Below are positions 21,021-32,430 of a DNA stretch of 64,000 nucleotides, piece after piece. The notes below the pieces were generated by a model. It saw only the letters and a program-made list of their open reading frames with translations. It was not told the origin of the DNA and ran no database searches. Both the position numbers and the translations under genes were made by a program. The DNA is taken from the NCBI GenBank assembly GCA_036924085.1, contig JAVGWX010000013.1, positions 44,166,675 to 44,230,674 on the forward strand, in the 5' to 3' direction. The first letter of the stretch is position 1. The number at the start of each line of letters is the position of its first letter. The stretch comes from Ariolimax columbianus (lineage: Eukaryota; Mollusca; Gastropoda; Stylommatophora; Arionidae).

Positions 21021-21870
21021 CCATCGTGCACAACTTTTTGACAAATCAAGATGTTAATCTATTGAACGGATGGTATTTTCTTATTTAGTGGCGTTTTCCG
21101 GCTTTCCATAATCCATTAATGCTTCCCTAGTATTAAGCCTTACACTTCTACCATATCAGACCCAAAAGTTAAGTCTTTCGTGTTCGATACAGTTATTTTA
21201 AAATAATTGTTTCAATTTCTAAAGTTTTTTTCATTTGACATGGACTTGCTGGTGATAGAAATATAACACACAGAAGCACGAGGGGTCAGAAACGAAAGCC
21301 ATTGAAAAATTATAATTTCCAATTTAAAATGGTCTAAAAAGTTCAGATGTTTGTAACGAGCGGCAGTTATAGCTCGATGTTTGATAAAAAGCCATTTGGA
21401 ATGCAATCAATTCAGTTTTTTGTGTATATATTTTTTGTTGGTGTTAGTTTTGAGTTGGGTTTTTTAACTTAGCTTTCGTTTTTATTCTGCTCTAATAGAG
21501 ACCCTATTTGTTAATTACTGTGGACACTTCCACAGAGTAGTTTTAGATAGTAAAGAAATGTCGATGGTGGTTAATTTCTTTGTAAGACTGTAATTTTGTT
21601 GAAAAGCAAACTGTCGTCGAGTATAACGTGTTTGACACTTCACTGTGCTAGGTAATGAGATAAAATTATCAGTTTCCTTCTATGCCCCCTTCAATAATTC
21701 ATTATTTTTCTTCTACTTCTTCTTCTCCTCCTTCGTCTTTTTTCTTTCTCCTTCTTATATCCTCCTTCTCCATTCTCCTCTACCTTCTTCGACCTCCTTC
21801 CTCGTTCTCAACCTCCTTCCTCATCCTTTGCTATTTTTCTTCGTGTTCTTCTGCTTTCATCCTGAATGAA
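21020..21870. other. No recognised feature; T/C-rich stretch at 21690-21860
   Basis: The TTCTTC/CTCCTTC-rich region yields short overlapping low-complexity frames. No dispersed repeat copy was recognised. Confidence 0.4.
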
Positions 21871-21874
21871 CGTC

Positions 21875-22000
21875 TTAACGTTATGTTGTAGTTTACAGCG
21901 AGGCTGCGGTTTTTGTGCGTTTCGGCCCTGCACATCAGATTTTACCTGGATCTTTTGAACACGAGCTTTGACTTTCCACTGCGAACCCTATTCTCTTAGC
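21875..22000. repeat. Repeat G, copy split by SINE-A (left part)
   Basis: GTTGTAGTTTACAGCGAGGC and the following CATCAGA..TTACC segment correspond to the part of G around 12600-12720. The copy continues at 22301-22420 on the far side of SINE-A, starting with the duplicated target site. Confidence 0.65.
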
Positions 22001-22013
22001 AAGACTACACTTG

Positions 22014-22300
22014 CCAGGGACAGCGTGGGCTAGTGGTTAAGTGACACGGCTCACAACCAGAAAGTGCTGGGTTTGATCCCTATCACAACACCGGCCGTTA
22101 CAACAGGGAAGCAAACCCTTAGAAACTGCAGGAGGAAACAGACCCTTACATAAAATTAATAGTGAAGTCGGATTCACTGGGCCGACAGGCGCAAAATAAA
22201 AATTACAGTGCAACGCACACCGCCTTGTGGAATAGAGAAATAAGGCGAACGCAAAAATAAAAAAAAATTACAAAAAAATATTTTAAAAAACAAACAAAAA
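22014..22300 (+). mobile_element. SINE-A, complete copy with 13-bp TSD
   Basis: AAGACTACACTTG flanks it perfectly at 22001-22013 and 22301-22313. The head contains GTGGGCTAGTGGTTAAGTG (A-box side) and GGGTTTGATCCC (B box). The body ends in GGCGAACGCAAAAATAAAAA and an A-rich tail. It is about 287 bp long and inserted into repeat G. This is the best definition of the SINE-A boundaries in the window. Confidence 0.92.
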
Positions 22301-22420
22301 AAGACTACACTTGTACAGCCTGTTTCTAGGGTCGCCGTTTGTAGACTGTATAGAGAACTGGTTCACTGACCATTAAGCAAGCAGCAGATGCTGTGAGCTC
22401 ATTCACTGTTCTGCAAATCC
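22301..22420. repeat. Repeat G, copy split by SINE-A (right part)
   Basis: After the target-site copy, the sequence reads TACAGCCTGTTTCTAGGGTC, equivalent to TACAGCCTGTTATCCAGGAT in copies 1 and 3. A diverged version of the GGTTCGCTGGCC segment follows. Confidence 0.6.
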
Positions 22421-22674
22421 TTCAATGACTAAAAACCTTTCTGCTCCCTATGGAGTACAGGTCTTTTGTAAATGCACACCAAATTCTCCAGACGTGAGAC
22501 ATGCATCCCAGCCTTGTCCGCATCTGGCTTGTTTTCTCTTTAGTTATCTTAAGCACTCGTTTCCATCTGTGTTGTCCTCGACAACAGCCCGTTTCCAGGA
22601 CGATCAACGAGCAGGTTATGTGAGGGTCTTGACCAGTATATTTATCCTGGTCCTGGCTATTATTGTTTGGCTTG

Positions 22675-23120
22675 GCTTTGTTCGTTCTCAATCTCCCGCT
22701 ACCAAACCTAAAAGGGCTTAAGTAGCAGAATGTAGTCCAAAGAACGGATTGCGTTGTGTCGTAGTTTACAGCTTGACTGTGATATTTGCACATTGCGGTC
22801 CAACACATCCGACTTCAGCAAGAATTGTTTGAGAACCGGGTTAGCATTCTCTCTTCGATCCCTTCTCCTTAGCCAGTCTGTCTTGTTGCAGCCTGTTATC
22901 CAGGATCATCGCTTGGAGGTGTAGAAGGGTCTTGGCAGCTCTGGTTCGCTGGCTCTGACGCTAGCAGTCAGCTACGGTTGGCTGACCACTGCAGCTCATG
23001 CGCTGCTCAGCGTCTTGATCCTCAGTGCAAGTTACATCATCAAGACCAAACCGTATGATGATTAGCAGCTAACTAAGTACGTAGGTAGGTAGGTAGGTAT
23101 GTAGGTAGATAGGTTGTTTG
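22675..23120. repeat. Dispersed repeat G, copy 3
   Basis: It is collinear with 12520-12955 from TTCGTTCTCAATCTCCCGCT to AAACCGTATGATGATTAGC and the (GTAG)n tail. It includes the segment TGGTTCGCTGGCTCTGACG to GCTACGGTTGGCTGACC, which corresponds to the 33-bp unit amplified at 48.8 kb. Confidence 0.8.
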
Positions 23121-23277
23121 ATTGATTATTGTTTGATCAGTGTCTTTTATCTGATCAGACGTCAGCCTCATCGTCCAAGGAGGAAAGGATAAACGACATA
23201 CATGATAAGAGGAAGCTTAGATCCATGACCATCAACATGCAGGGCACTTAGTGATGATGATGATGTTCTGAAAGTAA

Positions 23278-23361
23278 ATCTATCTATTTATCTATTTATC
23301 TATCTAACAATATATCTAAATCTATCTATATATCGATCTATCTATATATCAATATATCTAA

Positions 23362-23417
<56 letters not shown>

Positions 23418-23464
23418 ATCTATCTATCTATCGATCTGTCTATCTATCGATCTGTCTATCTATA

Positions 23465-23539
<75 letters not shown>

Positions 23540-23765
23540 ATATCTATCGATCTATCTATCTATCTATCGATCTATATATCTATCTATATATTGATCTATC
23601 TATATATCTATCTATCTTTCTATCCATATATCGATCTATCTATATATCTATCTATCTTTCTATCTGTATATCTATCTTTCTATCTATCTATCTATCTATC
23701 AAATCTATATATCTGTCTATCTATATATCCTTCTATCTATCTATCTATCTATCTATCTATCAAGA
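23278..23765. repeat. (TATC)n microsatellite, about 480 bp
   Basis: Long TATC runs are interrupted by TATA, TCGA, TTTC and TGTC variants. A short Ile/Tyr/Leu/Ser open frame through it is a low-complexity artefact. Confidence 0.97.
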
Positions 23766-24239
23766 AAGAACAGGACTTGAAAATTCAATCAAAAGCAGAA
23801 GATAAATATGGATTCCGGATTCCAATTTCTCTATAAGGCGGTTTTCAGCGCCCCCTGTGCCGCTATCCAGGTCAGGGAGTGTGATCAACAACATCTGGAA
23901 TCTGCAGCGCATACGAGGGAGATGCAGATGTTATCTGCATCAGGTTCACTAACCCTTAGGCATAAGATACCAGGTTTTGAAAGGTTGCTTTCAGAATACG
24001 AACGAAGGATTTCAGGTTTTTAATTCACGAATTATACACTGAACTGAGTTGACCGGCGGTGAGTAAAAAAACATGAATTTTACAGCAGAATAGTAGACAG
24101 ATGTGTGATTTCGTTTCTTTCTCGTATATAGCCTGTATTGTGAAGTGGGCAAATGAAAGCGGCTTAGGAGAAAATGTAATTCAATGATTAACGATTTTCA
24201 GAGTCAGTCCTTTTATCGGATCACTTAAATGAACTTCTC

Positions 24240-24370
24240 TTTCTTAATGACCAATCAATAACAGCAACTTCAGAAAAACAAAATATCAACAATATTAATG
24301 AGGCCTGTACGCATTACGGTATGAACATCAACATAGAGACAACCGAAGTTATGACGATTGCAAGAAATGA
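24240..24370 (+). pseudogene. LINE RT fragment after the YADD motif
   Basis: The frame NEACTHYGMNINIETTEVMT resembles the CxxYGMKIN..KTEVM segment that follows the RT active site in many LINEs. The YADD itself is not readable upstream. It is only about 130 bp long. Confidence 0.45.
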
Positions 24371-24714
24371 AATGTAGGGCGCATGAGAGAACGGCGCAGG
24401 CGAGTGTACAACCAGCGAGCTAAAAGGGACCATCGGCATCCATACTTTACGCCATTTGATGAGAGAGACTGAGCACCTATTGGTATGCCCGGAGTGCAGT
24501 GACGTAAATTCTTAGAAACAGAAACATAAACAGAATTGAACATCGACTGCCTCTTAGATGATGAAATTGCAATCGATAAAACGGCAATACGCAGAGTTTT
24601 GGAATGATACGCTGGTACAGTAGAGTAGACCGAGTGAGAGGAGTGTGTACAGCAAGTGGGCTACGAGAAGCACCCAGCATCTGTGCCTTTCGCAATTTAT
24701 TAAGAGCTATGGGA

Positions 24715-24980
24715 AAATTATACTAACGTCTGATCACGCAAAACATACGGATCAGACAATGTTAGTCAGGGTCAAGCGTAATATACTGACCAAGGACCCG
24801 CAAACTCAATTCCGCGCAGTGCTACATGAAGACAGGCTGTTTCATGGCAGTTTGACTAACGAGGTTGGGAATCGCCGAAATCCCTGTAGTAGTGAGCGTC
24901 ACGCTGATGAAGACAATCATGGCACAACAGGCTGCAGGAACCCCGTCCACCTTCAGCTCTATCCAGCTCTCCCGACTCTA
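24715..24980 (+). repeat. Dispersed repeat F, copy
   Basis: It begins with two diverged 38-bp motif units (ACTAACGTCTGATCACGC then TTAGTCAGGGTCAAGCG), followed by the F body (CCCTGTAGTAGTGAGCGTC, GGCACAACAGGCTGCAGG). It lacks the distal CAA tail. It shows the ancestral two-unit state of the 50.7 kb satellite. Confidence 0.75.
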
Positions 24981-25034
24981 CCACTGTTAACCCCAAAGCC
25001 TCTATAATATGGATTTATCCATCTTCTCGTCGAT

Positions 25035-25275
25035 TTGTTTCTGCTTACTCTATCATGCACCTTTCTCCAGAACCGTTCTTACTATACTACTGTGACGTAT
25101 CATGTGGCCGAAGTATGCAAATATCCTAGACATACCATTGTTTGCTAGCCAGGTCTATTCTATAGCCAGCTCCTGTAAGATCTCTACGTTTTCCTTTCTC
25201 GCTATCCTTTTTATTTTGAGCACCCTCCTGAAATATTTTATCTTGAAGGACTCAATCGTCTTCCACAGGACTTGT
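25035..25275 (-). pseudogene. LINE C-terminal remnant
   Basis: The minus strand reads TIESFKIKYFRRVLKIKRIA, then a segment with EILQEL and later FGHMIRHSS. This is the post-RT C-terminal pattern (FE..C.RR.L.I...FGH..R) of RTE-like LINEs. It is broken by a stop. Confidence 0.55.
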
Positions 25276-25772
25276 ATGGTTGATCACTTCCGTCCGTTGC
25301 CACCGGGAAGATACAAGTCCTGATTGGGTTATACAATCAACAACATCCACTACCCGACAAAAAAACAAAAACTTGCGAATCCACGCGTCCACAGTTCAGG
25401 CAGACAAATAAAACATCAGACCTATTTAAAGACGGAATCATATTTTATGCCAATCCAACAAACGAAATCATCCATTCTTCTCGTGTCATTATGACAGCGA
25501 GACTCATTCGTTGTCTAGAAGTCTGAGGGGATTATTTTCCACAGCTTCAGTGTCCTTTGTTTTGTGATCATGTTTCTGAGTGCCTTGTGATTATGTTTCT
25601 GAGTGCCTTGTGATCGTTCGGGATAATTTGTTTAACTGCCAGCCTTTGTAAGTAGATCAATACTTGGATATGAATGAACAAATGACAATGTTTACATCTT
25701 ATTGTCCAGATATTTAATGGAATACACACGATCTTCTTGTTTAACACATTTGGTGGTTCGTTTTGGCATTGG

Positions 25773-26047
25773 GAGCCGCGTAGCGCAGTGGTTAGCGCTG
25801 GCTTCGCATCTGAGTGGCTCTGGTTTCATTCCCCAGTTGAGGCGAAAATGATTTTTCAGACCGCAATGGCTCCCGGGTCGACCCAGCCTTAAATTGGTAC
25901 CGGTACAGTCCGGGAAGTAAAAGCGGCGAGGGAGAGGAGAGGGCTACCGCCCTCATATAGCCGAGCCTTTGAAATGTGAGATCGCTAACACCTCACACCC
26001 CTACGGCAGTAATGCTATGGGTTTACTTTACTTTACTTTACTTTACT
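25773..26047 (+). mobile_element. SINE-B, complete tRNA-derived SINE with 12-bp TSD
   Basis: TTTTGGCATTGG flanks it at 25761-25772 and 26048-26059. The head reads GAGCCGCGTAGCGCAGTGG (A box) and GGTTTCATTCCCC (B box with one change from the consensus). The body is GC-richer than its surroundings. The tail is four to five TTTAC units. It is about 275 bp long and the only copy in the window. Confidence 0.9.
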
Positions 26048-26097
26048 TTTTGGCATTGGCACAGTCAATATACATTGAAGCTATGGACTAATTAAAT

Positions 26098-26167
26098 AAT
26101 CAATATATATATATATCATAGACACTCCCGGTTCCTCTTTCATCGCAAACATATTATTTAGATACAT

Positions 26168-26198
<31 letters not shown>

Positions 26199-26312
26199 TG
26201 CATACACACACATACACGCACGCACGCATGCACACATACGCACATAAAGATAGGCAGACAGACAGACACACGTTTGTGCGTGCGTGCGTGTATGTGTGTG
26301 TGTGTGTGTTCA
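26098..26312. repeat. Mixed (AT)n, (CATA)n, (CA)n and (TG)n microsatellites
   Basis: Short runs follow one another: AT at 26104-26116, CATA from 26163, CA/CGCA to about 26230, and TG near 26290-26310. They yield Cys/Val or His/Thr low-complexity frames only. Confidence 0.85.
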
Positions 26313-26644
26313 TGCGTGCGTCGGCTTGAGTGAGTGCACGCACGCCAGTAGAACACGCGGAAATGTGTCCACTTTGATTTCTGTAACAAGAATAAAAGTG
26401 TCACTCATTCTCCTGTTTCTTTATACTGTATTTTTCCTGCGCGTTTTTTTTTCTTCAAACATTGAATATTGCTTCACAATCTGCCGACTTTTTGCCTGCA
26501 TCGATGACAAAGCTTGCTTTCGTCCTGTGCTGGAGAGTCTTCTACGCTAGATAAATTAGTACATATACAAACACGTACGTAATCACAGCTAATTCTTCGC
26601 GGAACAAACATGCATTGAGATGTTAGCCTTTATATGTCTTGAAC

Positions 26645-26770
26645 TTTAATGCTGCAGTAAAGCAGACTGGCTAAAGAGTACTGATCGAAGAGAGAAAGTC
26701 AACCCGGTACCCAAAAATATTATGCTGAAGTCGGATGTGATGGACCGAAAGGTGCAGATAAGCAGAAAAC
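26645..26770. repeat. Repeat G fragment, opposite orientation to copies 1 and 3
   Basis: GCAGTAAAGCAGACTGGCTAA, then GATCGAAGAGAGAAAG, then GCTGAAGTCGGATGTGATGG parallel the distal end of the 48.8-49.5 kb copy (GCAGACTGGCTTAGGAG, GCTGAAGTCGGATGTGTC). They are the complement of CCGACTTCAGC in copies 1 and 3. Confidence 0.65.
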
Positions 26771-26849
26771 GACGTCACAGCGCATTATGTTCTCCTGCTA
26801 CTTGTAAAGCCATTTTCAGGGATTGGCACCAGAACTTTGAGAACGAAAG

Positions 26850-26860
26850 AAGAAGAAGGA

Positions 26861-26891
<31 letters not shown>

Positions 26892-26972
26892 AAGGAGAAG
26901 AAGAAGAAGAAGAAGAAGAAGAAGAAGAAGAAGAACAAAGAAGAAGAAAGAACATAAGAAGAAGAAGAATAT
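26850..26972. repeat. (AAG)n microsatellite
   Basis: GAAGAAGAAG runs are interrupted by GGA and ACAAAG. The open frame of consecutive arginines through it is an artefact. No L2 sequence is visible next to it, unlike the AAG tract at 56.1 kb. Confidence 0.95.
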
Positions 26973-27334
26973 TACAAGTGTAGTATCAAGCGTATACACA
27001 TAGATACTAGATAAACGGTCTAGACTATGTTGGCCAATAACTGCTCTCGATGGCCAGATATTTACCACTTTCTCGCACCAGTTGACATTTTGTTTCTGTA
27101 ATTCTTTATCGCACATAATAATAACAATTTGTCAATTTGTCAATAATAACTATAACAAGTTTTAAACCAGAGTTTGTGGGATGCGAAGTCAAAGGATGTG
27201 AGCATTTTTCATTTGATGAAACATGAGATGGCGGGAGTTACAGTTTATGAGGTGAATGGGGATACAATTTAAAAACGTCGGGGGAAGAGAGAGAGAGAGG
27301 GGTGTTTTGGTGTTGAGATGTCGTACCAAGTCAC

Positions 27335-27775
27335 CAATGGCTGTGTGGCCAAAGATAACAGGACCAGGAATTCCCGCACTAATGGCTGTTTGATCAAAAG
27401 ACACCTTACCATGAATTCCCGCACTAATGGCTGTTTGATCAAAAGACACCTTACCATGAATTCCCGCACTAATGGCTGTTTGATCAAAAGACACCTTACC
27501 ATGAATTCCCGCACTAATGGCTGTTTGATCAAAAGACACCTTACCAGGAATTCCTGCACTAATGGCTGTTTGATCAAAAGACACCTTACCATGAATTCCC
27601 GCACTAATGGCTGTTTGATCAAAAGACACCTTACCATGAATTCCCGCACTAATGGCTGTTTGATCAAAAGACACCTTACCATGAATTCCCGCACTAATGG
27701 CTGTTTGATCAGAAGACACCTTACCAGGAATTCCTTTACCAATGGTTGTTTGATCAAAAGACACCTGCCCTGGAA
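27335..27775. repeat. 45-bp minisatellite, about 10 copies
   Basis: The unit contains CTAATGGCTGTTTGATCAAA, AGACACCTTACCATGAATTC and CCGCA, with landmark AATGGCTG at 27381 and 27426. The edge units are diverged (GGCTGTGTGGCC at the left, ACCTGCCCTGGAATTTC at the right). The period is divisible by three, hence open frames on both strands with no family resemblance. Confidence 0.93.
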
Positions 27776-27954
27776 TTTCTTTCTTGTTTGTTGGGATGAG
27801 GAGTGGTGGAGCAGTTTCAATATGTGGGGGTGATGTGGGGGTGATGTGGGGGTTATATGAGAATTATGTTTGTTCTAAAATCTTCTTTCAATGAAGATCG
27901 TCACATGTGGGTATGGAAAAACAGAACAAAACGTATTAGAATTGTATTTTTCCT

Positions 27955-28200
27955 GAAGATTTGCCTCTCTGTATTCTACTGGCGGAGACACGCCACTGTC
28001 CACCCGGACCGTAGTCTTTTAGGCCATATCAGGACGTATTAACCAGTGCTTGGATGCGTGTGTGTATGTGTACTTACAATAGTTAGGGCGATCTCAGTGG
28101 CCAACCCCAGCCAAAGTTCAGTTGAAGGGCTTCCCCCTGAAGAAACGTGTTAGTGTGTTTGTGTTTGTGTGTGTATGTGTGCATTTGTGTATGTGTATGT
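27955..28200 (+). repeat. Dispersed repeat E, copy 2
   Basis: It contains TTGCCTCTCTGTATTCTACT, GCCATATCAGGACGTATTAA, CCAGTGCTTGGATGCGTG and TTGAAGGGCTTCCCCCTGA. It ends in TG-rich simple sequence and not in the 35-bp unit. Confidence 0.75.
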
Positions 28201-28484
28201 ATGAATGAAATGTTATTAAATTCCCAGTGCCACGTAGAATGTATTTTAATCAGGCTAGAAAATTGGAGAGCATGTTTTCTTTATGTATGACCGACCCACT
28301 GATGTTACGATGCTGATGACATTCAAATGTTGTCGGTTCCAGCTCATTGTATTTGATTCGTAGGAACGATATATTTCAAGTCAGCGTGTACATATAGATT
28401 GCATGAACACCCGGTCTGTCCCCTACCCAAGTCTGTTTGTTTGGATACCTATCGCTGACCTCAAACTGTTATTATCCTTATCTT

Positions 28485-28590
28485 ATTGCTTGTTGTTTTC
28501 GAATGCACACAATGAGTAGGTTACTCTTTTATGCGCCCTGAAAAGGACGTTAAGAGACGGGTTACTGTAGCTTTCCTCTCTCACATCTGC
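28485..28590 (-). repeat. Dispersed repeat F, distal fragment, antisense
   Basis: The plus strand reads TTGTTGTTTTCGAATGCACA, then ATGAGTAGGTTACTC and GAAAAGGACGTTAAGAG, the complement of the F tail at 18680-18765. Confidence 0.65.
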
Positions 28591-28624
28591 AACAAAATAT
28601 GGGCGACAGGCAACTAGTCGGATT

Positions 28625-30130
28625 TATGGACAAAATCAATGGTTATACCGTTACATAAGTCTGGAAACCTAAAGCTGTGCCAAAATTACAGAACAATAAG
28701 CCTCATCAGCTTAATCCTCGACCGATTGAAACCCCAAGCAGAGAACATCATTGCTGAGGAGCAAGCAGGGTTCAGACAGAGAAGAAGCACTGCAGAACAC
28801 ATATTTAATGTAAGGTTGTTAAGCAGCTCGTAGTCACGCCCTGGTCGTCTTGTAATTGACTGACCACTTGGGGTCGGGCTGCGCGAGACGAGAGAGTGAG
28901 GATAAAACGTAGAGCAGTTAATCCTTACTAAAAATAGCGCTAGCAAAATTAATTATGCCATCATCGTCTACGATGGTCGGCGGCCTTTGCCTTTGCCTTT
29001 TGCTAACCAAGAAATATCTAGAACAGCAGTAAAAACTGTATCATGTGTTTGTTGATTTTAAGAAGGCGTTTGATAGGGTATGGCATAAAGCGCTATAGGC
29101 AACCATGAGGATGTATAAAATCAACGGAAATATAACGGTCCTTGTACACCTGTGTGACAAGGCGTCCAGCGCAGTTCTTGTGAATGGGAGGCGAGGAGAC
29201 TGGTTTCACACATCAGTTGGTGTGAGACAGGGGTGTAGACTCTCTCCAACTCTTTTCAATATTTTCCTTGAGGGAATTATGGGTGAAGCACTTGGAGGTC
29301 AAGTTGGTACTCTCAAGATAAGGGGCCGAACGATTATCAACCTTTGTTTTGCAGATGACATCGACGGATTGGTGGGTTCAGAAGTAACTCCAGGAATGGG
29401 TCAGAAGGCTCGATGAAACAGCTCTTGACTATGGTATGGAAATAAACGCTGGAAAGACACAATTAATGACCAACAACGCCGAGGGCTTCAACAGTAGTAT
29501 AAAAGCTAATGGCTAGGAACTCGAAGTGGTCGACCGCTTTAAATATCTGGGTTCGATTGTCAGTGATGAAGGATCAAAATGTGAGGTGTTGGCCAGAATA
29601 GCACAGACAATAGCGGCGCTTGCAGTGCTTAACAAAATTTAGCAAGATAAACGGTTAGCAATATGCACGAAATTCAAATTAATGAGTACACTGGTCCTGT
29701 CAATATTCATGTATGCTTGTGAGACATGGGAAGTTACTGCTGACCTTCAGCGAAGGATACAGGCCTTGGAGATGAGATGTTTCCGAAGACTTTTAAATGG
29801 CACATACAAAGATCGAATTACAAATGAGGAAATACGAGATAGAATTACAACAGCAAAAGGGCCTTTTGAAAACCTCTTGGTATCTGTCAAAAGAAGGAAC
29901 TTCGCTTGATACGGTCACATATCGAGATCAAATAGTCTTGCAAATACGATCCTCCACGGAAAGGTGCAAGGCAGACGACGACGCGGTCGGCCCAAAAAAG
30001 AGGTGGGAGGACACCATAAAAGAATGGACCAATCTCCGACCAGAAGAGGCACAGGCAGCGGCCACTGACAGAGAATGGGTCGTGGGGTTGTGAGGATGTC
30101 TTTGTGTATACCCCATCGACCTCACCAGTT
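28625..30130 (+). pseudogene. L4 LINE: broken reverse transcriptase to 3' end
   Basis: Blocks in order: IPLHKSGNLKLCQNYRTISL (about 28645-28700), EEQAGFRQRRSTAEHIFNVR (about 28757-28816), then about 190 bp of unrelated sequence. Next come VFVDFKKAFDRVW (about 29047), GVRQGCRLSPTLFNIFLEG, CFADDIDGL (catalytic DD intact, about 29345), then YLGSIVSDEGSKCEVLARIA, FMYACETWEVTADLQRRIQA, MRCFRRLLNGTYKDRITNEE and GRRRRGRPKKRWEDTIKEWT. Frameshifts and stops split it into at least four frames. The order is that of an RTE-like or related non-LTR RT. The endonuclease is missing. Relatives: 38980-39365 (-) and 42950-43225. Confidence 0.85.
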
Positions 30131-30149
30131 ACGGGATGACCTCACCTGA

Positions 30150-30350
30150 CCTGACCTAATGTCTTCATTAGCCAATCCACATCCAACATAAACAAGAAAG
30201 ACGAGAGCAGACATCCTTGTCTCACCCCTGTCTGCACCCGGAAGCTGTCGGTCAGTGCTCCTACACGTACCACTTTGTTAACTGTATCTTCGTACATAAC
30301 CTGTGGGAGTGTATTCTACTTCACTGGTGTTCCAAGGTGTATGAACACCC
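30150..30350 (-). pseudogene. LINE RT fragment (palm segment)
   Basis: The minus strand reads VQTGVRQGCLLSSFLFMLDV and then DWLMKT. The GVRQGC block is the RT motif preceding the YADD. The fragment is sandwiched between the L4 3' end and L5 on the opposite strand. Confidence 0.55.
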
Positions 30351-31640
30351 TTCTTTATGGCGGTGAAACGTGTATCCTTGACGAAATTCAATTGTCCGGA
30401 AAAAGTCACAGTCGTCCGTCAGTTTCATGATGGCAGGTCAGCCAGCGTACTGAATGATGGTGAACACTCTGCATCATTCTCAGTCATAAATGGTTTCAAA
30501 CCCCAGGGCTGTGTGCTGGCCCCAACACTTTTTAGCATCCCATTTGCAACCATGATTTTTGATGCAACACGTGACTGTGACATTGACGTACAGATCAGAT
30601 ACCGGACGGATGGGGAGCTGTTCACCCTGAGGCGCCTAAAGGCCCTCACAAAAGTGAACGAAGCGACTATCTTAGATCTCCTTTGCTGACGACTGCGCAA
30701 TTAACACGTGATCAGAACAAGACATGCAGGCAAACATGAATAAGTTCTCAACTACGTGCCCGCATTTTGGCTTTACTGTAAACACCAAGAAAACGGAGGT
30801 AATGTTTCTACCTGCAACCGGGGAGCCCTACCACAAACAAAGTGTCACTGTGCAGGGACATCGCCTGAAAGCAGTTGATAGCTTTACCTACCTTGGCAGT
30901 ACCCTCACCAGAGAAGGAAATATTGACTCTGAGGTCCACAACAAGATTTCCAAGGCGAGTGTTGCTTTCGGAAGACTACGAGAAAATGTTTGGGACCGGC
31001 AAGGAATCAGTGTTAACACCAAGATTAGTGTGTATCGCGGGGTTGTGTTAACCACCATTTTGTACGCATGCGAAACATGGACAGTCTATAGCTGGCATGT
31101 TAGGAAACCTAATCATGTCCATGTAAACTGTCTCCACAAACTGCTCAGGATTGGATGGCAGGAGAGAGATGGCAGAAGAGGGTAACTAACTAACTTACAC
31201 GCACCAGGAGAGGCGGTTAAACAGCTTTCACGTGACGTGCCTGCAATGAATCCTGGGTGCTGGGTGACAGAACACCATTACCAACACAGAGATGTTGAAG
31301 AGAACAGGCCCTACCGTGGTCTGTCTCATGATAATTCTTCGAAAGCTGGGACACACGCGGAGGATGGTTAATGGCAGAATACCAAAGAGTATATTCTTAA
31401 CGGGGGGTTACAGTTGGGGAAAAGAAATCGCGAACTGCCACAACTTCGATACAACAATGCATGCAAGCGGGAAATGAATGATGCAGACGTGGTTTGGAAT
31501 CATTAAAACAAGACTCGATGGATTGTGTTGCATGGAGGAGCAAGATTAAGCATTAAAAACAGGCAATGGAAAAACTGATTCCAGACAGGCTAAGGGCTCA
31601 GCGTTTGAGAAGATTCCGCAAACGGTCCTGATTTTCCTTG
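30350..31640 (+). pseudogene. L5 LINE: reverse transcriptase second half and C-terminus
   Basis: The frame at 30357 reads VVRQFHDGRSASVLNDGEHS, GFKPQGCVLAPTLFSIPF (a one-residue slip in the usual VKQGC motif), IRYRTDGELFTLRRLKAL and up to DLLC. There the FADDCA equivalent is split by a frameshift (30680-30690). The next frame (30724-31185) reads FGFTVNTKKTEVMFLPATGE, TYLGSTLTREGNIDSEVHNK, RLRENVWDRQGISVNTKISV and VVLTTILYACETWTVYSWHV. A further frame near 31292 gives RKLGHTRRMVNGRIPKSIF. Decayed remains of an RTE-like LINE, 5'-truncated. Confidence 0.85.
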
Positions 31641-31744
31641 CACACAATGAGGAAGACGCTTCTCTGCTCGGATTTGTCTTAACAGTCCCATTCTTTGTCG
31701 CCATGAACTGCAACTACATTCTTCATTGAAAGAATAACATAACA

Positions 31745-32430
31745 CTATCATTTGATTTGACGGTTGTTATAATAGATCATACGGGTAAGATGAGAGCAAG
31801 TTCAGGTAGCGGTGAAAAGGACAAATGCAGTGTTAGGTATAATAAAAAGAATCATTCAACACAGAGCGTGGTAATGATAGTCAAACTGTAAAAAGCATTA
31901 GTTAAACCGAGATTGAAAAATTGTATGCAGGTGTGGAGTCCTTATCGTAGAGGAGATATAAACATACTGGAAAGGATATATCGGGCGGACAAAACTGATA
32001 CAGGGATTCCCGAATTATAGTTATGAGAAAATATTCAGAAAAACACCGCTCTACAGCTTCTAGAAAAGAGACGAATTCGAAGGGATTTAATACAGTTTCA
32101 TAAGATAATCAAAGGAAAAGAATAAATTAGACTATAACAAGTTTTATTTTTTTCTCTTCAAAATACAGCCTCCTGTTTGAACAACAGGGCACAGCCACGC
32201 ATTAATTAAAAAGAGGTCCGGTTTAGATACCTGGAAAAAAGTTTTTAGACACATAGTGATGAATGCTTGGAATGCATTGCCACAGGGAATAGCGTAGGCA
32301 GGGTCAATTAATCCATGCAAGAATAAATTGAATCCACATAGGTATTTTTAGATTAAACTAATGTAATAGAAACTGATGTTAAATAGATATTGCGAAGTCT
32401 TCTAATCCAGTATAAAGACGTTAAGTTTAA
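31745..32430 (+). pseudogene. L1 LINE, degraded 3' third
   Basis: It matches the 8.77-9.43 kb part of L1: VIIDHTGK-equivalent nucleotides, VWSPYRRGDINILERI-like region near 31935-31975, and the 3' end AGTCTTCTAATCCAG to GACGTTAAGTTTAATTAAG. Multiple stops and indels make it clearly older than the 7.1 kb copy. Confidence 0.75.

Noticed and set aside
20124..21049. Long overlapping minus-strand open frames (up to 300 codons)
   Set aside because: They lie wholly in the 35-bp array. The peptide is a 35-residue repeat in three phases with no signal, domain or start context.
23591..23836. Tyr/Ile/Leu/Ser frame
   Set aside because: Translation of the TATC microsatellite.
25773..25850. tRNA gene
   Set aside because: Flanked by a target-site duplication with a SINE body and tail, so it is a SINE head.
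26722..27116. Poly-arginine and poly-leucine frames
   Set aside because: AAG microsatellite translated on the two strands.
27189..27833. Three 170-190-codon frames on both strands
   Set aside because: All come from a 45-bp tandem repeat whose length is divisible by three.
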